In this document: in pieces, positions 14,997 through 20,841 of the stretch
Numbering within the stretch: the stretch's first letter is position 1
How the letters are laid out: each line of letters starts with the position of its first letter
Assembly (NCBI GenBank): GCA_001275005.1
Contig: JWZX01001584.1
Coordinates: 1 to 20,841, forward strand
DNA: 20,841 nt
Source of the DNA: Chrysochromulina tobinii
Lineage: Eukaryota > Haptophyta > Prymnesiales > Chrysochromulinaceae
Reading direction: 5' to 3'
Translations under genes and position numbers: made by a program
The notes under the pieces: model-generated
The model's input: only the letters and a program-made list of their open reading frames with translations
Database searches by the model: none
Told to the model about the DNA's origin: nothing

Positions 14997-16396
14997 CTAC
15001 GACAGATCCGCCGCAGCCGCGCCTTCCGTCGCCGGCGCAGTGGGACCTGTGTTCGCCTCCGGCCGCTCCCACTGCGTCGCGTTGCTGGCGAGGTGGACGA
15101 AAAAGATTTCACGCGGCTCAGAGGTAGAGAGGCATGCTCCCCAGCCTTCGGGCAGGCCCATGGACGCCGCCGCGATCTGAGCCTCGCCCGCGTAGATCGC
15201 CTAGCAGGGACAGGGGCGGCGCGCTCACAGCTGGTCAGGGAGGGAGGGAGGCGCGTACACGCGCGCCATGCAGCGCCAGAATTGTGAATGTGAATAGGGG
15301 TGCGCACGTGCTTGCCACGCTTGGGCAGCCTCAAGGGCAGGTGACCATTCACATTCACACCTGGCGTCTCGCCTGAAACTCCGCGTCGCCAGCGGCAGTG
15401 TACTTGGGCTCTTCGAGGATCGCCTCGCCGTTCTCGTCCGTCTTGAGAAGCCCGAGCAGCACCTGCAGCTCCTCGACCGCCATCTGGCGTCGTCCCGGGC
15501 GGTCCGCCTCAGAGGAGGATGCTTCTGCATGCGGACCGCCCGACAGCCGCAGCTCGGGGAGGTACTTGCTGTGGATGGCCACGTTGGGATCATCATCACC
15601 TCGCGACGCAGACCCATCCTCGTAGTACCTGCAGCGTGAATGTGAATAGGGGTGCCAGCGGTCAGTCCTCGTTGCGCACCGCACGTGGCGCGCGGCATGT
15701 GCTGCCATCGATGCAGTTGGGGGTCGATGTGGCCGAGATGCTGGGCCGTACAAAAAAGGCGTTTCGGGCTGGTCGATTTTGAGAGTGCCGTAAGCCACGC
15801 CACGTTCGGCATCGTTCGCGGCGAGGTTCTTCTCGTCCCACACTATGCGCGCTTTGGGCGAAGCACTGGCTGCGGCGGTCGGCTCTGCAGGCGGTGGCGA
15901 CGGCGGCGACGGCGGCGGCGACGACGCCGGCTCGGTTGCTTCCTCCTCCGAGTCATCTTGCTTTGCGGCGACGATGCCGATGAAGCAGGCCTCCAGCAGC
16001 GCCTCTACGTTCACCCAGGCGTGATACCTGCAGCGCGAGAGCAGGCTCAGTGCCATGCAAGATGACCGCAGCGAATGCGAGGGCGACTCACTTATCAAAC
16101 AGCACGGTGCCATCGTTGCCCGCAGTCTTCATGAGAATGTCGATGCCGCCGGGGTGGTATTTCATGTATGGCGTGAGGTTGTACACCTTACCGCGAATCA
16201 CCGACCAAAAGTCCTCGGGGCCGTCGTGCTTCCGGATCTCTGCGATCGGCCACACCTTCCAGCTGCCCTCGTCCTCCGGGTCAGCCTTTCCCACTCCTCC
16301 ACTCAGGTCAGCATCCTTGGAAAACTTCATCCAATGAGGAAGGCTGAATCCGGGCTCAAGCTGCACCTTGCGCTTGGCTGGAGCGTCGCCCAACAT
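14997..16396 (-). CDS. Cytochrome b5 - protein phosphatase inhibitor 2 - WW domain fusion (four exons)
   Basis: Reconstructed exons are 16396-16092, 16027-15752, 15628-15361 and 15200-14997, giving 350 residues. Residues 8-122 are a cytochrome b5 heme domain of the NCB5OR N-terminal type: RKVQLEPGFSLPHW leader, HPGG (heme ligand H81), then YHAWVN (ligand H104). A Pro-rich linker (138-151) leads to inhibitor-2 (IPP-2) features: RIVW (162-165), an RVxF-like PP1-docking motif; WDEKNL (165-170); and KIDQPETPF (185-193), with the Thr of the GSK3-site position at T191. FQARRQ-AIYAGEAQIA (278-293) matches the second PP1-contact helix, but His-Tyr-Asn is Ile-Tyr-Ala. Residues 299-330 form a WW domain (W303, F316-F317, W327, P330). 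Each junction restores a family motif in frame, including K102 and L194. It is probably a soluble heme protein that targets PP1; that role is inferred. Its ATG lies 81 bases below the ankyrin-RING stop. Confidence 0.85.
15201..15360 (-). other. Intron 3 of fusion gene (160 nt) with inverted repeat
   Basis: Donor GTGTGA at 15360, acceptor CCTGCTAG ending at 15201, phase 0. It begins with GTGTGAATGTGAATGG and about 60 bases later has the reverse complement CCTATTCACATTCACA, so the 5' half can fold into a hairpin with a 13-bp stem. The CACCCCTATTCACATTCAC word is also found in intron 2. Retention would stop translation at once (Gln-Val-stop), losing the WW domain. Confidence 0.75.
15629..15751 (-). 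other. Intron 2 of fusion gene (123 nt, no in-frame stop)
   Basis: Donor GTACGG at 15751 and acceptor CGCTGCAG ending at 15629, splitting the Leu194 codon. Length is a multiple of three and the retained reading is open, so retention would add 41 residues between TPFL and YYEDG. The 3' end carries CACCCCTATTCACATTCAC, shared with intron 3. Removal gives the expected IPP-2 continuation, so I treat it as an intron. Confidence 0.7.
16028..16091 (-). other. Intron 1 of fusion gene (64 nt)
   Basis: Donor GTGAGT at 16091 (consensus) and acceptor CGCTGCAG ending at 16028. Splicing joins LFDK to YHAWVN, the continuous cytochrome b5 sequence containing the second heme ligand. This is the shortest intron in the window. 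Confidence 0.88.
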
Positions 16397-16477
16397 CGAA
16401 CACTCCTAAAACCGTGTCTGTCTTATGAATTCGTTATAAATAGTTTTTGAAGAATCTCGGACATTAAAAACGGGACG
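16397..16477 (-). promoter_or_regulatory. 81-bp spacer with TATA-like box between two minus-strand genes
   Basis: It separates the ankyrin-RING stop codon (16478-16480) from the fusion gene ATG (16396). Read on the minus strand it is A/T-rich and contains TATTTATAA (16434-16442), 38 bases before the ATG, in otherwise GC-rich DNA. This is a candidate core promoter for the fusion gene. The 3' UTR of the upstream gene must overlap it or end very early. Confidence 0.45.
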
Positions 16478-19400
16478 TCACTCGAAGACCTCGCAGACCC
16501 ACACGATGTTCGTGCGGCAGATGGGGCAAACGCCATGGGTGCGCACGAGCTCCGCGCAGCTCGCGCACACGCACCGGTGGCCGCAGGGAACGAGCACGTG
16601 CGAGTTGCGACGGTCGAGGCAGACAACGCACTCACCCACACGCCGCCCCTCGGCCGAGGGCGGCCGCGGCGGAGCGAACGCCGCCGCCCCGACGGCCGCC
16701 CTCTGCACGCGAGACATCTCGGCCGCCGCGGTCGCCGCCTCGGCGGCCATCATCTGCGCGACCGTCTCCTCATCGGTCGCCGATGTGACCTCGTCGGTGG
16801 CAAGGCCCGACTCGACCGCTTCTTCGTCCCCCGCCGCCGCCGCGGTGGCCTCCTCGGCCGCCGCCTCCTCGGCCGCTGCCTCGGCCGCCGCTGCCTCGGC
16901 CGCCGCCGCCGCCGCTTCCTCTTGCTCCAACTGGTGCAGACGCTCCTGCGCCGCTCGAACGCGCGCCTCGGCGCCGTGACCCTGATGAGGGAGGCAATCA
17001 CATGCAATCAGAGGAGGCGCGCCATCTCGGCACCTGATGAGGGAGGCAATCACATGCAATCACATGCAATCAGAGGAGGCGCCATCTCGGCACCTGGAGC
17101 ACCCGCGCCGCCGCCTGGCTGGCCGCTATGGCCGCGCGCAGCGGGCCCACCCCATCCGTGTGAACGAGCTCCTGCAGCTGCAACGCCGCCTTGAGGGCCT
17201 CGTGCGCCTCTAGACGAGCATTCTGGTGAGCACGCCGGAGCTCCTCGCGAGCCGCCTCGTGCTGCCGCCGCCGCTGGCGTGCTGCCTTGCGCACGCGCTC
17301 GCGCAGCTTGTCGCGCAGCAGCCGCGCGTCGTTGAAGAGTTCGGGAGAGGCCACGTGGCCATGAGCGGCGATCTCCCGACGGAGGTGCGTGAGGTTACCC
17401 GAGGCGATGGCCACGCGCAGTGCCGCGTCCGCCGCGTACTGTTGCGCGGCGCTCTCAGCCGCCGCCGCCTCGGCCGCCTCGCGCTCCTGTTCCGTTGACT
17501 CGAGGCTTTCCAAACGGGCGGCGCGTGGACTCTGTGGCGGCGCGCCGCAGGGGCACGTCACCTCCCCTACATCCGAGCTGCCGCCCGCGCCGCCGCCCCC
17601 GACCGTCGCCACGGCGAGAGGGGCTGGGCATGCGGCGCCCGACGGAGCGCTGGCGCCGATAGCGGCGCCCGCAACGGCTGAGGCAGTCACCCAGGGGGCG
17701 GCAGTCCCCGGCGCGTGCGCGGCCGACGCAACGCCACTACCAGCGGCGCCGGTCGACTGGGCGTTGTATTGGGCGACGCCAGGAGCAAGAGTACTACCAG
17801 CGGCGCCGGTCGACTGGGCGTTGTATTGGGCGACGGTCATCGGCACCACGGCAGTTTCCGAGTCCGACTCCCAGTCGTCGTCGGAGGCTTGGGTTTCGTC
17901 GTCGGAGTCCTCGGCGCTGTCCAGCCCGACGCCCGACGCCTCGTCCTCCGAGTTGTCTTCTGAGTCCGGGGAGCCGACTACATTCGCAATTACATTCGCA
18001 TCCGCGTCCGTACGCTCGTCCTCGTCGACGTCCTCGTCGTTCCGCGCGCCCGGTGACGCGTTGTACTGGGCGCCATCTGACACGGCGACGCGTTGTGCCG
18101 GTGACGCGTTGTACTGGGCGCCATCTGACACGTCGGCGCGTTGTGCCGGGCTTCTCGCTGTCGCGCGCGTGTCGGCGTCGGGAACGCGGGCCAGCGCGTC
18201 CGGCGCACCCTCGACCACCAAGGCAAAGCTGCCCGGGGGCGGCTGCCACACCGGGGCGGCGTCGCCGCTGCGCCGCTCGCCGCTCCGCCGCTCGCCGCTG
18301 CGCCTCTCGGCACTTCGCCGCTCGCCGGCGCTGCGCCGCTCGCCGCTCCGCTGCTCGCCGCCGCTGCGCTCATTGTCGCTCGCCCGTTCCACAGCCGCAG
18401 AGCTCGCTGAGCATCGGAGCGTCGCAAGCCGTGTGGCGAGGGGCGTAAAGGCGGCGGCGCTCGAACTTGTCTCGGCAGCAGTGCCGACTGTGGCAGCGGC
18501 GGCGGAGGTCGAGCTCTCCGCAACGTCCGAGCCTGCCGACGAGGAGCCGTCGTGCGCAAACGGGCGCACGATCTCCTCGAGGAGATCCATCAGCCCGCTA
18601 TCGCCGCATGCATCCGCTGCCGAGGCGACGGCGAGACCGCTGCGCGTCATGAAGCCACCCGGCTCACAGACCGTCGCGCCGGCACGGAGGAGCAGCCGCG
18701 GGATGGCGAGCTGCCGGCGCGCCTCGAGCGCCTCGGGGGCGCCGGTCGTGCACGCGGCGATCAGGGGCGTCGTGCCGCCGTCGGCCGCGAGGTCAGGGTC
18801 GGCGCCGTGAACGCAGAGCAGCGCGACGACGGCGGCATGGCCTTGCAGCGAGGCGATGAGAAGCGGCGAGGCGCCCGCGGCGGTGCACACGTTGATACCG
18901 GCCTTGGCGCCGAGGAGCACCTCGGCGATCTTGGCTTGGCCCTTTTGGCACGCCACGTACAATGGCGTCGCACCCGTCGACTTGGGCGCGTCGACAACCT
19001 GCGCCTGGATGCAGCGGGCGAGCAAGCGCTCGACCACGGCGAGGTGCCCATTCTGGCACGCGACGTAGAGGGGCGTGGCGCCGCTCGCGTCGCCGATGGA
19101 CACATCCGCCTGGGCCTCCAGGAGCACATCAATCACCTCCACATCGCCGCGCTCGCATGCGATGAAAAGGCTCGTGGCGCCCGAAGAGATGCGTGCGTTC
19201 ACGTCCGCCTTGTGAGTGAGCGCAAGCAGGCTGACAATGGGTCGGAAGCCCATGGCGGACGCGAGGTAGAGCGGCGAGCCCCCGCTCGCGAGGCTCGCAT
19301 GCACCAGGCTACGGTTGGCAGCCGCGATCAGCTTGACCACCTCGAGCGCCCCACTTTGCACGGCCGTGAACATGTGCGGTGCTCCAGGCGTGACGGTGCG

Positions 19401-19517
19401 TAGCAGCTTCTTGACCTGGTGCGCGTCGCCCGAGGCGCACACGCGGAGGAGCTTAATGTCCGCGACGGGGCTGCGAGCTTCCATCGGGGTGGAAAAGAAG
19501 TTTTTGGAAACCTCCAT
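16478..19517 (-). CDS. Ankyrin-repeat protein with C-terminal RING finger, probable E3 ubiquitin ligase (two exons)
   Basis: Exon 1 is 19517-17094 and exon 2 is 16981-16478, giving 975 residues from ATG 19517. Residues about 20-275 contain seven or so ankyrin repeats (G-x-T/S-P-L-x-x-A patterns such as SGATPLYVACQNGHLAVVERLL), a protein-binding scaffold. Residues about 340-660 are low complexity: an Arg/Glu/Ser (GERRS) array, four AQYNA-containing repeats and acidic stretches. Residues about 675-890 are Ala/Arg/Glu-rich coiled coil. The RING is at 926-963 with C926, C929, C941, H943, C947, C950, C960 and C963, in the CVVCLDRR...PCGHRCVC...CPIC form. RINGs of this type recruit E2 enzymes, so ubiquitin ligase activity toward an ankyrin-bound partner is inferred. 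Splicing joins ARVLQ to GHGAEA in phase 0. The gene is divergent from the PARP-finger gene. Confidence 0.87.
16982..17093 (-). repeat. Tandemly duplicated intron of ankyrin-RING gene (60 + 52 nt)
   Basis: The 112-nt intron consists of two near-identical units, 17093-17034 and 17033-16982. Each starts GTGCCGAGATGGCGC and ends CCTCCCTCATCAG, so each could be a complete intron by itself. Unit 1 has one extra 10-nt CATGTGATTG copy; unit 2 has a 2-nt insertion. Both carry TGATTGCATGTGATT, also present in the intron at 13367-13480. Splicing may use the outer sites or two steps. Confidence 0.85.
17736..17835 (-). repeat. 57-nt coding repeat, two copies (AQYNA type)
   Basis: The + strand word ACTACCAGCGGCGCCGGTCG and following bases occur twice, 57 nt apart (starting 17736 and 17793). 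In the ankyrin-RING protein this gives two 19-residue units around VAQYNAQSTGAAG. It is in frame and of low complexity. Confidence 0.8.
18050..18150 (-). repeat. 48-nt coding repeat, two copies (AQYNA type)
   Basis: Two adjacent 16-residue units of the ankyrin-RING protein with the core VSDGAQYNASP. They share the AQYNA pentapeptide with the separate 19-residue repeat nearer the C-terminus, making four copies in all. Confidence 0.8.
18255..18375 (-). repeat. GERRS-coding repeat array
   Basis: About seven copies of a 15-18 nt unit (CGCCGCTCGCCGCTC-like on the + strand) encode Ser-Gly-Glu-Arg-Arg repeats in the ankyrin-RING protein. This is a highly charged, disordered segment that probably varies in copy number. 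Confidence 0.8.
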
Positions 19518-19666
19518 GGACTATGAAGCGTATGCCATCATCATGAACTAAACTTCACCAAAATGTTCAACTTGTTAAGGCTTGACTTTCCCGCCTCGCG
19601 CGCGCTCGATCCTCCCAAAGGCGGCCGCCTCCCTGCGCTGTGACTGAGTCCCGTGACGGACGGCCG
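19518..19666. promoter_or_regulatory. Short divergent promoter between ankyrin-RING and PARP-finger genes
   Basis: Only 149 bases separate the two start codons, so both promoters and 5' UTRs are compressed or overlap. No clear TATA box was seen. The ankyrin-RING side contains a small upstream open frame. Confidence 0.5.
19521..19544 (-). promoter_or_regulatory. Seven-codon upstream ORF before ankyrin-RING start
   Basis: On the minus strand three consecutive ATG codons begin at 19544 and read MMMAYAS before TAG at 19521-19523. The stop is three bases before the main ATG at 19517, in the same frame. If the transcript starts upstream of 19544, ribosomes would meet this frame first. The effect is inferred only. 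Confidence 0.4.
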
Positions 19667-20590
19667 ATGTACTGCGTCGAATACGCCAAGTCCAACCGCG
19701 CGGCCTGCAAGGGCTGCAAGGCTAAGATCGACAAGGACGTGCTCCGCATCGGCATCAACACACCCGGGCCTGGCGATTATCTGATGACAGCATGGCGTCA
19801 CCTCGAGTGCGTCAAGAAGCCCAAACCCGGCAAGGGACTCGACTCTCTCGACGAACTATCTGGTCTGACGGGCCTTTCGGCCGATGATCAAGCCAAGGTG
19901 GCAACCTGGTTTGCGCAAGGAGCAGCGCCAGCCGTCAAGCCCCCAGGCGGCGGTAAGAAGCGTGCCGCTGAAGATGATCCGGCCGTGTCCCCGCTCAGCG
20001 ACCCCAAGAAGATGAAGATCGGCGAGCTCAAGGAGGCCCTCGCGGCCGCCGGCCTGCCGACCACTGGTAAGAAGGGCGACCTCGTCAAGGCGCTTGAGCC
20101 GGTGTTCCTCCGCCAGGAGGTCGAGAAGGTTTACGCGTCGCTCTCGGGCGACAAGCTCAAGGTTATGCTCGAGCTCAACGGCCAGAAAAAGTCGGGCAAC
20201 AAGGACGAGCTCGTCGAGCGCTGCGTCGACGGCAAGCTCTACGGTGCGCTCCCGCGCTGCCCCGAGTGCGGCAGCGGCATCCTCCGAGTGGCATACCTTT
20301 CCAAATACGGGCATGCCGGACAAGGACGCTTTTCATGCCCCGGGTACTTCGATGACGACGCGTTCGTGCGCTGCAGCTACAGCGCCACACAGGCCGAGCG
20401 CGCGCCGTGGCAGGAGGTTACGGATGCCGCCTCGAGCAGCACCTCGACGGCCAGCGCGCCCGCGCCCAAGGCGGCTGCCAAATCGGCGTCGAAGGCGACG
20501 GCGACACCGGCCGCTGCAGCGGTGCCGGTGCCGGTGGCAGCGGCCAAGGCGGAGTTGCCCGCAGCACGGATGCCAGGCTTGGATGAGTGA
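19667..20590 (+). CDS. PARP-type zinc finger / SAP / PADR1 protein lacking a catalytic domain
   Basis: 307 residues from ATG 19667; the frame is open upstream only to a GTG at 19640, and the finger naturally starts at MYCVEYAKSNRAACKGC. Residues 1-50 are a PARP-type zinc finger with C14, C17, H45 and C48, a fold that recognises DNA breaks. Residues about 115-146 form a SAP motif (IGELKEALAAAGLPTTGKKGDL) for DNA binding. Residues about 160-240 are a PADR1 domain: a helical part with GNKDELVERCVDG and a zinc ribbon with C198, C201, C224 and C236, as in zinc finger 3 of PARP1. A basic stretch (GKKRA, PKKMK) may be a nuclear localisation signal. The C-terminus is Ala/Pro/Lys-rich. No BRCT, WGR or ADP-ribosyltransferase domain follows in the window. 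A nuclear DNA-damage role is inferred; an undetected downstream exon is possible. Confidence 0.88.
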   Translation: MYCVEYAKSNRAACKGCKAKIDKDVLRIGINTPGPGDYLMTAWRHLECVKKPKPGKGLDSLDELSGLTGLSADDQAKVATWFAQGAAPAVKPPGGGKKRAAEDDPAVSPLSDPKKMKIGELKEALAAAGLPTTGKKGDLVKALEPVFLRQEVEKVYASLSGDKLKVMLELNGQKKSGNKDELVERCVDGKLYGALPRCPECGSGILRVAYLSKYGHAGQGRFSCPGYFDDDAFVRCSYSATQAERAPWQEVTDAASSSTSTASAPAPKAAAKSASKATATPAAAAVPVPVAAAKAELPAARMPGLDE

Positions 20591-20841
20591 TGGCTGCGAC
20601 AGATGGACAGCGCTTCACGTGAGCTCTGGAGGCACCCATGACGAGATTCGAGGTGGTGATCTTCACGTGGCATTACGGCACGCACAAAACGAGTGGTGCG
20701 CGGACGGCGAAGGGGTTTCTGCAGGCTGTGCCTTGCGTTTGTGTCCTGTCCCGAAGTTCAAGTTACTTCATAAACAACAGACAACCTAACGGAAGCCTAT
20801 CGAATGTGCTCTCTAAGCTAGCAGTGAGGGTGAGAGTCGTC
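20591..20841. other. 3' region after PARP-finger gene
   Basis: No gene is supported in the remaining bases. The stretch presumably contains the 3' UTR. AT-rich sequence with ATAAACAACAGACAACC near 20770 could be part of a 3'-end signal, but nothing specific was recognised. Confidence 0.35.

Noticed and set aside
14005-15180. 391-residue plus-strand open frame
   Set aside because: It crosses the antisense of two real genes and their intergenic region, with no family features.
15752-16113. Separate inhibitor-2 gene starting at an ATG at 16113
   Set aside because: That ATG lies in the cyt b5 exon 1/intron 1 region and the reading passes through the intron; the cyt b5 second half (YHAWVN) precedes I-2 in the same exon, so a fusion is better supported.
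17389-18810. 473-residue plus-strand open frame
   Set aside because: It is antisense to the ankyrin-RING gene, is Ala/Ser/Pro-rich without domains, and results from high GC and repeats.

Overview
This window is nuclear DNA of a eukaryote, most likely a single-celled alga with a red-lineage plastid; a haptophyte is my first guess, and a pelagophyte or dinoflagellate-like lineage is possible. The reasons are high GC, large mostly intronless genes broken by a few short GT-AG introns (about 64-160 nt), typical eukaryotic domain families (ankyrin-RING, PARP-type zinc finger, SAP/PADR1, WW, protein phosphatase inhibitor 2, SLC38-type transporter), and a small transporter with an N-terminal signal-plus-transit-like presequence. 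There are no bacterial-style operons. The species call is inference.

Layout. 1-805: no convincing gene, only a short tandem repeat and perhaps the tail of an upstream gene. 806-4189 (-): SOS1/NHE-like Na+/H+ antiporter with Asp-Gly repeats in its tail. 4190-4573: divergent promoter region. 4574-6142 (+): galactokinase-like GHMP kinase. 6294-6773 (+): small duplicated SH3/Tudor-like protein. 7400-9905 (-): two-exon coiled-coil, unknown-domain, LRR protein. 10625-11122 (-): SMR/EmrE-like transporter. 11123-12785: long intergenic stretch holding a ~470 bp inverted-repeat element packed with GATACA/TGTATC motifs. 12786-14402 (-): two-exon SLC38/AAAP amino-acid transporter. 14997-16396 (-): four-exon gene that I reconstruct as a cytochrome b5 - PP1 inhibitor-2 - WW fusion. 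16478-19517 (-): two-exon ankyrin-RING protein. 19667-20590 (+): PARP-type zinc finger/SAP/PADR1 protein without a visible catalytic domain.

The genes do not form one pathway. Three membrane transporters, a sugar kinase, a ubiquitin-ligase candidate and a DNA-break-binding candidate lie close together, as in a compact algal genome. Two gene pairs are divergent with short shared promoters (384 and 149 bp). One same-strand pair is only 81 bp apart.

The most notable points are: (1) the three-domain cyt b5/I-2/WW protein, whose exon junctions restore the family motifs exactly; (2) introns of two genes that share a 15-nt core, one of them a tandem duplication of a complete intron unit, and two introns of a third gene that share another repeat with an inverted arm, together suggesting introner-like mobile introns; (3) the GATACA inverted-repeat element with 31-bp terminal arms. 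Start codons were placed at ATG where the longest open frame would have needed GTG or TTG.
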